A stretch of 64,000 nt of DNA from Silurus meridionalis (GCF_014805685.1 NC_060885.1:9470132-9534131); one strand, 5' to 3'. Numbered from the stretch's first letter, positions 38,456 to 50,323 are shown. A program made the numbers and translations. The notes: generated by a model not told the origin, from the sequence alone.

Positions 38456-39294
38456 TTAATGCTTTAGACAGTTCTGATGACTTTCCTTGTACAGTTTAAG
38501 CAGTGGTGTAATAATTACCCCCAAAACATTTAAAGAGGTCATTAAAGGACCAACAGTACAGTTAAACAATATCTTATCTATTCCAGTACTATTAAGAATT
38601 ACAAGTAATATCTGAGGGAAGTAGGTGAATAGGATTAGAAGCAATGCTGAAAATATTGTATTAAAAGCATTTCTCTTCTGCTGGTTTCTCCGTTTTTTTT
38701 TATCTGCTTTGTGTTTTGTGTATCTCCTGGCCCTGGCTGTTTCAGAGCACACAACACAGACACACAGCAGAATGAAATCACAACCAATGATATGATGAAT
38801 ACAGAAGTATAAAAAATGTCTGGGAAAACCAGTGTGTAAATCTCATATACACCGTATGCAATGGCCATCATCCAAGCTGGTAAAGTTGCTGCTATTCTAT
38901 ACTTTATTCCCTTATATTTCAGAAATGTTACAGGATGAAGCACAGCCATGTATTGTTCAATACAAATTAAAATTTGTAACAGTGGCCTTCCAGTGTAGGA
39001 CAGACCAAAGAAGAAAGACATTACACTCAGTATTATGTCATTGGAGAAAATACAGACAAGCAGTAATTCTAAAAAACATTCCAGACAGTAGATGAGCTCC
39101 ATAATAGTGTGATTCAGAAAAAACACCTGAGCGTCTTTGATTTTGCGTTCACTACCAAAATAGAACCAGACGCACCACAAATGAGCCGGAGTACCAATTA
39201 AAACACAAAGTGCTACAGTCAAGTAGAAGAAAATACATCCAAAATAATTTGCCTTTACACAGTGATCGAAAGACCATGAAGATGTGTTGTCCAT
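38456..39294 (-). pseudogene. Rhodopsin-like receptor, copy 2 (single frameshift)
   Basis: A near twin of copy 4 (46203-47042), from which it differs by few residues. The frame breaks in the third intracellular loop after KQIKK. Compared with copy 4 it lacks two bases just beside a T run and has one extra T (nine versus eight, at 38693-38701), a net loss of one base. Downstream the correct frame resumes as RRNQQKRNAFNTIFSALL through TM6-TM7. The first frame ends early at 38635, so the product would lose TM6-TM7. It may be a young pseudogene or a sequencing error in a homopolymer. The acceptor (39310-39309) and donor (39576) are intact. Confidence 0.8.
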
Positions 39295-39307
39295 TCTCTA
39301 ACTTTGT

Positions 39308-39577
39308 ACTGCAAAGAGAAAACAAGAAAATGTGTGAAAACTTAAAGAAGGCTCATAGAAGGTGGGGTTCTTCATATATAAAAAACAAATATTAAAGAAA
39401 CATCCTGAATGGAATATTAAAAAAAAATTTTCTGCAGAAACAAACAAAAAAATTAATAAATAAATGTTGAAAATTAAACAATAATTTAAAAACAGTATTT
39501 CTGTCACTATAACTATTCCCATTTGACAACATGCATGCTTAAACCAAGCAAAAAAAATCTTTTGAAATTTTTTTACC
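39308..39577 (-). promoter_or_regulatory. Predicted 5' UTR intron of receptor copy 2
   Basis: AG at 39310-39309 and donor CAACAG|GTAAAA (GT at 39576-39575) match copy 4 base for base in layout. Confidence 0.6.
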
Positions 39578-39860
39578 TGTTGAACAATGCAAGATGTCCT
39601 GCAAGATTAAAACTAAACAACTAAATCAGATAATATACCAAATAACAGAGCAATTTTGAGGTTTAATTAAACATTTTTAAAAACATGAACTTTATGCATC
39701 ATATAATGTTGAAAAACTGTGGTCCAATTTTCCATGCATAAAGTTTCAAGCTGCTTCAAATTCATAAGCATATGCTGTTTACATGATGACTGCCAAGACT
39801 GTCAAATAACATACATTATTTGTCATGCTCAAAAAAAACATTCAGTCACCTGTGTATAGA

Positions 39861-39891
39861 GTGGCTGAGTGGTCAGTTTGAAAGACAACCC
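39861..39891 (-). promoter_or_regulatory. Conserved upstream element of receptor copy 2 (degraded)
   Basis: 'gtggctgagtggtcagtttg' and 'aaagacaaccc' align with the palindrome upstream of copy 4; the arms are partly mutated. Confidence 0.4.
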
Positions 39892-39984
39892 GTACAACCC
39901 GGACTCAACACACACTCATACTCACTTCACCCACATCACCTCATTACCATAAACTTTTTAAATGCTTTCTTTGCACATCCTTTC

Positions 39985-40995
39985 TGAACTTTACTTAAGT
40001 ACTGTTTATGTCAGAGCCCAAACGTCTTTACTTTAACTTGAGATAAAAAAGTGTAATTAGTACGTACATTTTTACCAGAGCCTTTTAAAATGTGTATCTG
40101 TACTTTTACTTGAGTGAAGGATGTGTGTACTTTGCCATCTCTGCTCAGAAGTGGAGCAAAATTATTTCAACTTGGAAATGCATTATAGAACAGAATGCAT
40201 GTGCCCCACTGGGGCAGGAAGTATGCAGCATGACGTAAAACTCCTAACCTGGATTTTATCAACATGTACTATATAAAGGACTTATTATTTAAAAGTGTAT
40301 CAAGCAAATCATATTATTTTTCAATTCATTCATTTATTTTCTTGAAATATAGTTCTGATTTATGACGATCAAGGTTATTAAAATTAATGTTAAAAAAATG
40401 AACAATTAACCACTAAATCAAGGTTATAAAATGTTCTCTATAATACCCAGTTTACATGTGGTATTAACATCTGTCTTGAGCGATCTGATCAGCTGAAATG
40501 CATAGTCATTTACATCTGGCATTTTGAATGTGTCTGCAGTGACCACTTGTGATCAGATTTCATGCATAATTTGGAAGTGTGTCATGCACATGCATCAGAT
40601 CAGTCTTCCACTGCATTTGCCTTCATACATGACTCATAAATCTGCTGTTATCTGTAATCTGTAAATTGTAATCTGGTAAACAAAATTTAAACAGATGGGA
40701 CAAAACAAGGTCAGAAAAACAACCGATTTCATTTCTGCTGTTAATTTATCTCATTAAAGTGGTGGAGAGCTGTACAATACATTGCAATTTCCAATTCTCC
40801 AAAGGATTGCATACATGTTGTTTGGGACACATCAGGACACTTTTGAGTTCGCACAACAAATTTTATGTTTCGGTAGGCATATAAAGAAACATAACATTTG
40901 TAGTGTGAACAGAAAAGTGTCGTAACCACAAATGTATGTAAACAGAGACACACCGGACCTACAAATGACACACGGAATAGTATTAAAAATATACA
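39985..40995. repeat. Segmental duplication A, right copy
   Basis: See 36810-37865. The internal phrase 'ccccactggggcaggaagta' and the end 'cggaatagtattaaaaatat' are shared. Confidence 0.8.
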
Positions 40996-41019
40996 AAAAA
41001 TGGATAACACACATGATAG

Positions 41020-41195
41020 TTTTCTTCTTATAACATCTAAAGGGAGTTTTTCCTTGCCACAGTCACCATGGCTGCTCATCAGGGATAAATACTCATCATT
41101 TACCTTAACTGGTAAATTCTGTAAAGTTACTTCAAGACAATGTCCGCTGTGAAAAGCGCTATAGAAATAAACTTGGCTTGACTTGACTTGACATT
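41020..41195 (+). repeat. LINE-2-type 3' end with TTGAC tail
   Basis: 'gagtttttccttgccacagt', 'tgctcatcagggataaatac', 'gtgaaaagcgctatagaaat', then 'aaacttggcttgacttgact', the common fish LINE 3' end and its short tandem tail. Confidence 0.7.
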
Positions 41196-41746
41196 GGTTT
41201 CTGGACAAATAATTTATTTTATTATTAGTGATTTGTGTTTTATTATATAAACTGCCCATTGCTAAAGTATAGTCAACTCAGAAGTAGAAATGGGAAGTAA
41301 TGAAGTACAATACTTCGTAACTGTACTGAAGTAAATTTTTCTGGTATCAGTTCTTTACCTCACTATTTATTTTTCTGACAACTTTTTACTTTCACTTGTT
41401 AAATTTTTACACAAATATCTGTACTTTCTACTTCTTGCATTTTCAAACCAGCCTCGTTACTTTAGTTTTAATCTATTTGGAACTGTGTTCACACCTATAT
41501 TTTTTTTGCATTATCCAGGATGACAGAAGTGGGCTAAATATTGAGTATTTAATAGTGCTTTTAATGTGTTTGTTTTAGTTGGATAATTAATTTATTTTTG
41601 TGAGTTTGTATTCTGTAATAAACATTCCACACACAAATTGAAGGATAAGCTGACTGAGCACAGATGTGACGCACAAATGTAAGTTTTTTTTTACTAAGCA
41701 TATAGATACTGTCTGAATGATTAGCTACATAATTCTGATAACTACA

Positions 41747-41940
41747 TGAACACAATGGGGTCTACTACTACTTTCTTTCGGCTTCTCCTATTAGAGGTCC
41801 CTCCCCAATAATCCGGGCTTGGGACCGGCACTAAGAATGCACTGGCTTGGCAATGGATGGGTTCGGTTCCTTGATCGGGAATCGAACCCGGGCCGCAGCG
41901 GTGAGAGCGCCGAATCCTAACCACTAGACCACCAGGGAAC
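41747..41940 (-). repeat. tRNA-Glu-derived SINE
   Basis: The head (41938 to 41867) is a tRNA-Glu-like sequence. It is followed by a tRNA-unrelated body ('gccggtcccaagcccggatt', 'ggggagggacctctaatagg') and a short AGT-type tail at about 41755. Confidence 0.7.
41867..41938 (-). tRNA. tRNA-Glu(CTC)-like SINE head, probable pseudogene
   Basis: 72 nt. Begins TCCCTGGTGGTCTAGTGGTT, has box A and an anticodon loop with CTC, and box B GGTTCGATTCC, matching vertebrate tRNA-Glu. One T-stem pair and one acceptor pair are broken (CCCGATCAAGGA instead of CCCGGTCAGGGA), and it runs straight into the SINE body. So it is more likely the Pol III head of a SINE than a functional tRNA gene. Confidence 0.65.
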
Positions 41941-41999
41941 CCCCACCGACCCACCCACACACACACAAACAAACAATGGGTCTAACAAATGTAAATTAT

Positions 42000-42555
42000 T
42001 AAATAACATTTTTCCATTCATTTAATTGTATTTAATCAATATAATAAAAAGTATATAGCAGGTGTTTTATTTTATATTGTTTTAAAAATGTAAACTGTTC
42101 AATTGTCGATGATTACAAATATACATAAACCACATTAATAAAAAATGACAAGCAAATTTATGTTTTGCATTTTTACCCCACAAACTCCAAAATTGAACCG
42201 CACTGTGACTTAAAAACTGAGGTACGTATTAAACTGTAAATTTTGCTTACCATTTCACCAGTATTATATATTTACATTCTAAAACATTTATTTTCATCTT
42301 TAAATGGATCTCACATTTCCACTCATAGTGTCATCTTATTTTACAAAATAAAACAGGCTTAAAGCAACAGAAACACATTGGTACTGCAAATCTTTCCCAT
42401 ATCTTTAGCTAAATGAGCATATGTTACTCCTAAAACAAGTCTGGTGAAATTTTATGTGATTATTTACATTTTAAACCAATAATGGATCATATAAGGATCT
42501 TACAATTCCATTAATGGTGTTACTTTAATGCATTCTTTTAAGGCTTTAGACAGTT
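42000..42555. other. Intergenic, 3' of receptor copy 3
   Basis: AT-rich; holds probable 3' UTR sequence of copy 3 shared in part with copies 2 and 4 ('caacagaaacacattggtac'). Confidence 0.5.
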
Positions 42556-43397
42556 CTAATGACTTTCTTTGTATATAATAAGCAGTGGTCTAATAATCAC
42601 ACCAAAAACATTTAAAGCAGTTATAAAAAAAACAACAGTACAGTCAAACATTTTCTGATCTATTCCAATATTAGCTAAAATTATAAGTAATGTCTGAGGA
42701 AGGTAGGTGAATATGATTAGAAGCAGTGATGAAAATATTGTATTAAAGGCATTTCTTTTCTGTTGGTTTCCTCCATCTCTACTGGACTGATTTCTAAAAT
42801 GTGTATCTCTTGGCCCTGGGTGTTTCAGTGCACATAATAGAGACACACAACAGAATGAATTCACAGCCAGTGCTATGACGAATACAGAAGTATAAATAAA
42901 GTCAGGAAAAACACTGGAATTGATTTCATGTACACCGTATGCAAAGGCCAACAGCCAAGCTGCTACATTTGCAGGAATTCTATACTTTATTCCCTTATAT
43001 CTCAGGAATGTTACTGGATGAAGCACAGCCATGTATTGTTCAATACAAATGCAGATTTGCAACAGTGGCCTTCCAGTCCAAGAGAGACCAAATAAGAAAT
43101 ACGTAAAACACCACAATATGTCAATCCGGAGAATAAAACTTGCAGAAGTTCTAAACCACATTCCAGACAGTAGATGAGCTCCATAATAGTGTAATTTAAA
43201 AGAAACAGCTGAGTTTCTTTCATTTTCCATTCAATACAAAAATAGAACCAGAAAAACCACAATTGGCTTGGAGTACCAATTAAAAAGCAAAGTGTTGCAG
43301 TCAAGAAATAGAAAATATATCCAAAATAATTTTCCTTTAAACAGACTTGATCTGCCTGTAGAGTGGAGTTTACAAAGTGTTCAGATGTGTTAGCCAT
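42556..43397 (-). pseudogene. Rhodopsin-like receptor, copy 3 (single frameshift)
   Basis: The first frame gives the N-terminus to TM2 (ENYFGYIFYFLTATLCFLIG; MELIYCLECGLELLQV), and a second frame continues SFILRIDILW through LSWTGRPLLQICICIEQYMA to the C-terminal YKESH. The break is an indel at about 43130-43145, in the loop before TM3. TM7 reads IIRPLLIIY instead of ITPLLKLY, another change. The leader acceptor is at 43416-43415 and a donor CTGCAG|GTAAAA has GT at 43782-43781. Net coding loss would be TM3-TM7. Confidence 0.8.
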
Positions 43398-43898
43398 TCT
43401 TTATCAACTTTATCCTGCAAAGAACAAACAAGACAATGTGTGAAAACTTACAAAATTACACGAAGAGGGTTTGTGTTAACTAAGTTTCTAGAATGAAAAT
43501 TGTAAAATAAAAATAAAAGCTTAAACAATAACAAAATAAAAGGAACCTAATATGTAGAAAATGTTTCCTGTGCCATACATCATCTGTGCGTCAACATTCC
43601 CTAAAGGTCAGAAGAAACTTTTCAAATGAAACTAATCTTTTTTGCATCTTTTTGTACTGTTCTGTGTATATTTCTAGCACTGAAGAATAAACCAATCAGC
43701 GTATTCTTCAAAATCCTAGCTATTCACATTTCACAGCATGCATACTTAAAATTCATGAAGGTTTTAAAAAATATATTTTTACCTGCAGATTGATGCAAAA
43801 TGGCCATTGTTTAAAAGATTTGAAAACAATGAAATCAGATATTGTGCCATTCAAATTTAAGCACTACTCGTTCATGCATGCCGTCATGTCCTATACAC

Positions 43899-43929
43899 GG
43901 GGAGGAGTCACCCTGGAAAAGACCATCCC
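43899..43929 (-). promoter_or_regulatory. Conserved upstream element of receptor copy 3
   Basis: 'ggggaggagtcaccctgg' then 'aaaagaccatccc', aligned with the copy 4 and 5 elements, about 120 bp from the donor. Confidence 0.45.
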
Positions 43930-44249
43930 ATTAGAATAGAAATGTTTAATTTCAGCAATTTGCAGCAATGCTTCTCTAAGACAAGGATATCAAACCCAAT
44001 ACCACATTTCTTTAGGATTTGAATTGCCATAAAGTTACACTATCAATGTTTCAACTTATTATTTTATCAAAACTCTATCAACTGTGTTTGAAATATAATT
44101 GTTATAAAAAACAAAAGTAAAATAATACAATCACAGCCACACAATAAAAGACTGTTAATGTTCAAGTTCAAAACTGCAGTTACTTTATATAATTATGAAT
44201 TTAAACAATGGACACAAGTATAATAAATTTACAATAACAATAATTTAAA

Positions 44250-44600
44250 AACCATGCAATATTACCTATGTGCAATATGTTTGATAGCCTAACTATTTAT
44301 TACTCTTTTCCTTTTCCTTTCTCTTTTGTATTTATACACTGTGATGTATAAACTTTATTATGAATCTGCATTTTAAAATATATTTGCACATTTGTTTTTC
44401 TTTGCTGCTGTAACACAAAAATTTCCCCACTGTGGGATAAATAACGGTATATCTTATCTTATCTTAATAGAATTTATTGCTTAGTTGAAAAAATTCATTA
44501 GGGATAACAAATTCAATTCAATCCAATTCAATTCAATTTATTTTTATTTGTATAGTGCTTGTTACAATGAAAATTGTCTTACAGCAGCTTTACAAAGATT
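44250..44600. repeat. LINE 3'-end fragments, two orientations
   Basis: 44250-44460 is a plus-strand 3' end ('ctttgctgctgtaacacaaa', 'gtgggataaataacggtata' with CTTAT tail). About 44510-44600 resembles the minus-strand tail of another LINE ('attcaattcaatttattttt'). Confidence 0.5.
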
Positions 44601-45620
44601 AAGCCGCTAAAGGTTATATAAAAGAATATGTAAGATTATTGCCTATACGTTTGTTTCTTATAATTGTTTTTGTTTCAAAATTTATTTCAGTTCCATTGTT
44701 GAGTTGTGTACTAATATGTCATTAAATGTAGAAAGAACATCCAGAATGTACTAAATTCTCTGGGCTGTTTTACCACCAAGGCACACACCATAGTAGTATC
44801 TGACCAGGTGAAGATACCCTGTACCACTTAGCAACATTTATGCATCTGATTCCACATTCCAATAACCTCTCTGCCTGTGCAGAAATGTGTTTGGGTATTC
44901 GGAAACAGTAAGTTACTGGGGCCCTCAGTTCACCTTCTGTGTATCAGCTAGTTTCTTGGAGAAAAGGGTGACTGTAAACTAATCCTCAGGGTTCCACTCA
45001 CAAGCCAATGACCAGGTACGGTAAGCAAAACAAATCTCCTGTAACTATTGTGCAGCCAACACAGGAGACTGGGGCAGTCTAATGTTACCATATTGGGCAA
45101 AAATCTGGGGTGCATGTGAAAATAATAACAGTTTAAGTTCATAGACCAAATGGACAATAATGATGATTGCTGTAAGTTGAAAAGGAGGTTGACCATTGCC
45201 TTTATTTTTTGATACACAAGAGAATGACTGGCAGGTACAAGCAGTAAGAACAGGACAACAATAAAACAGGATGACAGGGAAATTAGTCTCACCTAGTTAA
45301 TAGAACATTGGCAGTGCAAAATGAACTACACAGGGTTGCATTTACATTTAGCAAACATGAGTGGAAAAAACTAAAAAAATATACAAAAAACAAAGAAAAT
45401 TACACTAAGTTAATCTAACAAGACATACATGTGTTGGCACATTCCTGTACTAGTGTACAGTATCCAGACCCCCAACAACCTAGACATGATAAAATGTAGT
45501 GTATGTGCACAATCTTTCTTATTCTCAAACAAAGAAAACCTATGTGTGATCTTAGTTAGTCCGGATCAGGTGCCCAACAAAACAGAAAATATGTGTAGTT
45601 TTAGTAATGTAACCATGTAC
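44601..45620. other. Intergenic, no recognised feature
   Basis: A 114-codon minus-strand ORF at 44948-45292 starts with a hydrophobic stretch, but I see no family resemblance or splice context. I do not call it a gene. Confidence 0.45.
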
Positions 45621-46202
45621 CAGCAAAAATTCCCAAAAGCTTAAAAGAATCATAAATGTCCATTTCAGATAAACACAGTATAGTGTGAGTGAACAAAATG
45701 TGTTATTCTGATTTTATTTGTGCACATATTGGTGTTTTGTTTCACATATAGATTTATTTTAATAATTACATCATTCTGGTGATTACTCACAATTCTGGAA
45801 CATACAGATATTCATGTATTAAACATTTAGTAAGGGTTCTAATTGGTGATCTAACACCACTGTACAACCATGGATTAGTTTACATGACACAGAAGCTTAC
45901 ACTCCAAGTAGAAAGTCCGCATATTATATCTGTTGAATTTCTGTTATTTCAACTTTTAAATATCCAATCTAAACTGTAAAGGATGTGTGAAAGTGAACAC
46001 TATTACATTCAAACTATAACATTTATGTTTTTGCAAAATAACTTACAAAAGCAACAACAGAAACACATTTCTATAGCTAAATGAGCATATGTAACATATG
46101 TTGATATTTTCCAACAAGTCCAGTAAAAGTTAATCTAATTATTATCATTTTATACCAAAATGTCATCCTAAAGCACTCAACCGGTGTTATTTGAATTTCC
46201 TT

Positions 46203-47042
46203 TTAATGCTTTAGACAGTTCTGATAACATTCCTTGTACAGTTTAAGCAGTGGTGTAATAATTACACCCAAAACATTTAAAGAGGTCATTAAAGGACTAA
46301 CAGTACAGTAAAACAATATCTTATCTATTCCAGTACTATTAACAACTCCAAGTAATATCTGAGGGAAGTAGGTGAATAGGATTAGAAGCAATGCTGAAAA
46401 TATTGTATTAAAAGCATTTCTCTTCTGCTGGTTTCCTCCAGTTTTTTTTATCTGCTTTGTGTTTTGTTTATCTCCTGGCCCTGGCTGTTTCAGAACACAC
46501 AACACAGACACACAGCAGAATACAATCACAACCAAAGATATCATGAATACAGAAGTATAAAAAATGTCTGGGAAAACCAGTGTGTAAATCTCATATACAC
46601 CGTACGCAATGGCCATCATCCAAGCTGGTAAAGTTGCTGCTATTCTATACTTTATTCCCTTATATTTCAGAAATGTTACAGGATGAAGCACAGCCATGTA
46701 TTGTTCAATACAAATTAAAATTTGTAACAGTGGCCTTCCAGTGTAGGACAGACCAAAGAAGAAAAGAAACACACTCTGTATTATATTATTGGACAAAATA
46801 CAGACATGCAGTAATTCTAAGAAACATTCCAGACAGTAGATGAGCTCCATAATAGTGTGATTCAGAAAAAACACCTGAGCGTCTTTGATTTTGCGTTCAC
46901 TACCAAAATAGAACCAGACGCACCACAAATGAGCCGGAGTACCGATTAAAAAGCAAAGTGCTACAGTCAAGTAGAAGAAAATGAATCCCAAATAATTTCC
47001 CTTTACACAGTGATCGAAAGACCATGAAGATGTGTTGTCCAT
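46203..47042 (-). CDS. Rhodopsin-like seven-transmembrane receptor, copy 4 (intact)
   Basis: 279 aa, one coding exon. TM segments lie at about 19-45, 55-80, 88-118, 133-155, 162-185, 211-235 and 245-267. Motifs: NHTIMELIY in TM2, LICIEQYMAVLHPV (EQY at 113-115), PGPGDKQNTKQIKK in the third loop, GNQQKRNAFNTIFSALLL entering TM6, ITPLLKLY in TM7. There is an N-glycosylation sequon at Asn3. It is the intact twin of copy 2 in a segmental duplication. Acceptor at 47058-47057 and donor at 47308-47307 give a leader intron of about 250 bp. Function unknown. Confidence 0.87.
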   Translation of the reverse strand: MDNTSSWSFDHCVKGNYLGFIFFYLTVALCFLIGTPAHLWCVWFYFGSERKIKDAQVFFLNHTIMELIYCLECFLELLHVCILSNNIIQSVFLFFFGLSYTGRPLLQILICIEQYMAVLHPVTFLKYKGIKYRIAATLPAWMMAIAYGVYEIYTLVFPDIFYTSVFMISLVVIVFCCVSVLCVLKQPGPGDKQNTKQIKKTGGNQQKRNAFNTIFSALLLILFTYFPQILLGVVNSTGIDKILFYCTVSPLMTSLNVLGVIITPLLKLYKECYQNCLKH

Positions 47043-47055
47043 TCTCTAACTTTGT

Positions 47056-47309
47056 ACTGCAAAGAGAAAACAAGAAAATGTGTGAAAACTTAAAGGCGGC
47101 TCATAGAAGGTGGGGTTCTTCATATATAAAAAACAAATAATAAAAAAAAAATCCTGAATGGAATATAAAAAAATACTTTTTGCAGAAACAGAAAAAAAAA
47201 GGTTGAAAATTAAACAATAATTAAAAACAGTATTTCTGTCACTGTAACTATTCCCATTTTACAACATGCATGCTTAAATCCAGCAAACAATCTTTTGAAA
47301 TGTTTTACC
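47056..47309 (-). promoter_or_regulatory. Predicted 5' UTR intron of receptor copy 4
   Basis: Acceptor TTTGCAG|TACAAAG and donor CAACAG|GTAAAA, the same as copy 2. Confidence 0.6.
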
Positions 47310-47591
47310 TGTTGATCAATGCAAGATGTCCTGCAAGATTGAAAAACAACTAAATCAGATAACATACCAAATAACAGAGCTATTTTAAAGTTCAATAAAC
47401 ATTTTTTTGTCAAAAACATGAACTTTATGTATCATATAATGTTGAAAAAAATGTGGTCCAATTCTCTATGCATAAAATTTCAAGCTCCTTTAAATATCCT
47501 GTTTAAATGATGACTTCCAAGACTGTCAAATAACTTACATCATTAGTCATGCTCACAAAAACCATTCAGTCAGCTGTCATGCCCTGTGTAT

Positions 47592-47623
47592 GGGGTGGTG
47601 TCATTTTGAAAGACACCACTCCC
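47592..47623 (-). promoter_or_regulatory. Palindromic upstream element of receptor copy 4
   Basis: Arms GTGGTGTC (47595-47602) and GACACCAC (47612-47619), a perfect 8-bp inverted repeat with a 9-nt spacer, about 290 bp upstream of the leader donor. Related sequence occurs upstream of copies 2, 3 and 5. Confidence 0.5.
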
Positions 47624-48035
47624 AACAGATAGAAAATTGAGAAAGGATGAGCAGTCAGAAGAAGTTTGATTTGCATTGACGCTTCACTAGGACACAGATA
47701 GCAAAACAAACAATTGTAATAAAAAACAAATTAAATTACACTACATTAAATGTTCTATTAATGCATGCCTATGGCCAAATCTAATCTATGGCAGCAAAAT
47801 GCATGTTCTTTCAACTGTTTAACATTTTAATAGCGTTGTAGCTAAGCTGATTGTTTTATACCTTTTATACCACAGCAATATTCAAACTTTAAAAATCATT
47901 TTATTGTTCAATTTTGTAAAGAAAATCCACCACAGATAGTTCCTGATATTGCTTACAATATATGAGCCATAAATAGTCATGGCTCATCATCTTCTCCCAA
48001 TTTCTCTTTATTGAATTTAATATGAAACAGACCAC

Positions 48036-48040
<5 letters not shown>

Positions 48041-48103
<63 letters not shown>
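48041..48103. repeat. (AT)n microsatellite
   Basis: About thirty AT units. Confidence 0.95.
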
Positions 48104-48107
<4 letters not shown>

Positions 48108-48230
48108 CTATAATTCTGCATAATTCAACAAAGAAAAATGTCTGAAAATGTACAAAACTAGTAAATAGTTCTATTTAAATGTATTGAAAAAAAGGTAAAA
48201 ATCAGCAGATAATGGAAAAGATAACTGGAA

Positions 48231-48450
48231 GTGTTTAATGGGCATGGTAGCTTAGTGCTTAAGGTGCTGGGTTTGGATGGTTGGGGTTTCAAGCCCAGAT
48301 ATCGCCAAGGTGCCACTCTTGTGTCCTTGAACAAGGCCTTTAACCCTCTGTGCTCCAGGGGTGCTGTATCATGGTTGACCCCAGGCTCTGAACAGAGTGG
48401 GGTTATGCCAAGAAAGAATTTCAAAGTGTTATAATGTACATGTGACAAAT
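48231..48450 (+). repeat. SINE, tRNA-related
   Basis: 'ggtagcttagtgcttaaggt' (box A-like), 'ggtttcaagccc' (box B-like), 'ccctctgtgctccaggggtg', 'gtatcatggttgaccc' and the 3' 'ttcaaagtgttataatgtac'. A nearly full copy. Confidence 0.75.
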
Positions 48451-49154
48451 GTAGGCTATTATTTTAATCTTCCTACGTTATCTACATTGTGTGGTTTTGC
48501 TAACATAAAGACGGATTAAATGAAATGCATTAAGTATTTTTTAACACCTATTCACATTTCACAATATAATGAACTTAAACAAAAGGTGTTTTAGCTTCCA
48601 CATGATAGTGAGACTTCATGCAATAAAATCAGCTCATATATGCCATTCAAATTTTGTTATTTTACAGACTGCATTTGTGTTGAACAGGTGCCCTTTATAT
48701 ACACTGCATATACATCACGTATATTCAAATATTACATTGAATATTGTCACAAACTCCCTGCTGAATTATTGCACACTGTTCTTCACAACGAGTAGATAAA
48801 AAAATAATAACTCTAAGCAATGACTGATATTATGTACTACAAATTAAAGGCATATTTATATCTAGTTCAAGAAAATGTTTTAAACCTCATACAGTTTAAG
48901 TATTAATCTATTAAATCAAGCATTACATTTAGCAGGCTGTAAATTTAACGCCTTGTGACCAGTGTTCCTGTTATTGGCTTGGGATATATGGCAACCCTGA
49001 CCAAGATAAATCTCTTAATGCAGATAAAAAAATGAATGAATAAATAAACAATATAATGAATGAATATATAAAAATGACATTCATTACACAAAAAGCTGCA
49101 ATTGCAAACAAAATTTTATAATATGTATATTGAGCTCTACAGCAAGTCTTTATA
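48451..49154. other. Intergenic, no recognised feature
   Basis: AT-rich; only chance ORFs. Confidence 0.5.
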
Positions 49155-49157
49155 AGC

Positions 49158-49780
49158 ATAGTACACCTCCAATTCAAAAAAGGTTGGGACTCATTTAAAA
49201 TGTACTGTGGCAAAGTAAGAAAAATGTTCTTTGGTTATACAAATCTAAATTGTTATTTCTTGTTTGAAAACATGGAAACCACATTCTCCAGACTAAAGAG
49301 AAGAGGGACAATAGGGCTTTTAATGGTATGGGAGTGCATTAGTGCCTGTGGAATGGGCTTGCACATTTGAAAAGGCTCCATCAATGCTGAATGCTATATA
49401 CAGATTTCAGAGCAATAAATGCTTCCATCCAGAAAACGTCTTCTTCACTGAAGGCCTTGCATATTTGAGCAAGACAATGCTTACTGCATACTGTGAGTCC
49501 GGGTGCTGAACTTTTACCATTTGAAAACATTTGGTATATCAAGAAAAGAAAAATACAACAAAGGACACCCAAAACTGTTGAGCAGATAGAAACCTGTATC
49601 AGAGACATATGAGACAATATTCTTTTTCTAAAACATCAAGCTGTTCCAAGCTGTACAGTATATGGACAGAAGATGTAATGCTAAATTGTGTTAAACATTT
49701 CCCTGTTCATAAAATTACAAATTACCTTATTTTTTTGCAATTTTTTTTTATATATTCATACTTTAAAGGTTTTATATATA

Positions 49781-49826
<46 letters not shown>

Positions 49827-49925
49827 ATTATTATTATTATTATTATTGCAAATAGAATATTGATTTATGAGATTTTCAAATCATTGCATTGTGTTTTTAT
49901 TAAATTTTACAAAGTGTCCCAACAA
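49158..49925 (+). mobile_element. Decayed DNA transposon with transposase remnant
   Basis: Begins CAATTCAAAAAAGGTTGGGA and ends 'aaagtgtcccaac', a common fish transposon terminus. The interior keeps a DDE-type end: around 49490-49610, after 'gtgagtccgggtgctgaact', a frame reads LPFENIWYIKKRKIQQRTPK and TVEQIETC. An (ATT)n run interrupts the 3' part. Confidence 0.7.
49785..49845. repeat. (ATT)n microsatellite
   Basis: About twenty ATT units with two interruptions. Confidence 0.95.
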
Positions 49926-50146
49926 ACACATTTACGGAAGATTTTACGTTTAATTCAACACAACCTCTTATCATGTACGTATCAATTTTCTTGATTCTGC
50001 AAATGGCTTATTATACTTTTTCTGTATTTCTTTCATTATTTCATTGCTACCTTTTTATTTAGTAATATTATTACTTTCTTTTCTTTTCTTTTTTTTATAG
50101 ATATTATTCTAAGGTGGGTTCCTACATCTACAAAAAAAGACGACGA

Positions 50147-50148
50147 TG

Positions 50149-50182
<34 letters not shown>

Positions 50183-50254
50183 ATCTTTCCATTTCCTTCT
50201 AATAGTTTATTATATTTGGATGCCATTTTATGTTGTATTATTGGTCTCAACTGT

Positions 50255-50320
<66 letters not shown>
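50147..50320. repeat. (ACA)n and (AAT)n microsatellites
   Basis: An ACA run at about 50147-50181 and an AAT run at about 50257-50321, close to the 3' end of receptor copy 5. Confidence 0.95.

Positions 50321-50323
<3 letters not shown>

Larger units (their letters stand above)
37885..39890. repeat. Segmental duplication B, left copy
   Basis: Matches 45625-47620 closely, from 'gataaacacagtatagtgtg' through receptor copy 2 to its upstream palindrome region. Confidence 0.85.
45625..47620. repeat. Segmental duplication B, right copy
   Basis: Partner of 37885-39890; contains receptor copy 4, its leader intron and upstream element. Confidence 0.85.

Noticed and set aside
40741..41259. 172-codon minus-strand ORF in segmental duplication A
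   Set aside because: It spans the duplicate and a LINE tail, and the twin copy is open over only 67 codons; repeat-derived.
41867..41938. Functional tRNA-Glu gene
   Set aside because: Two stem pairs are broken and the sequence continues into a SINE body with a short repeat tail.
44948..45292. 114-codon minus-strand ORF with hydrophobic start
   Set aside because: No recognised domain, no homologous copy in the array and no splice or promoter context; likely chance.
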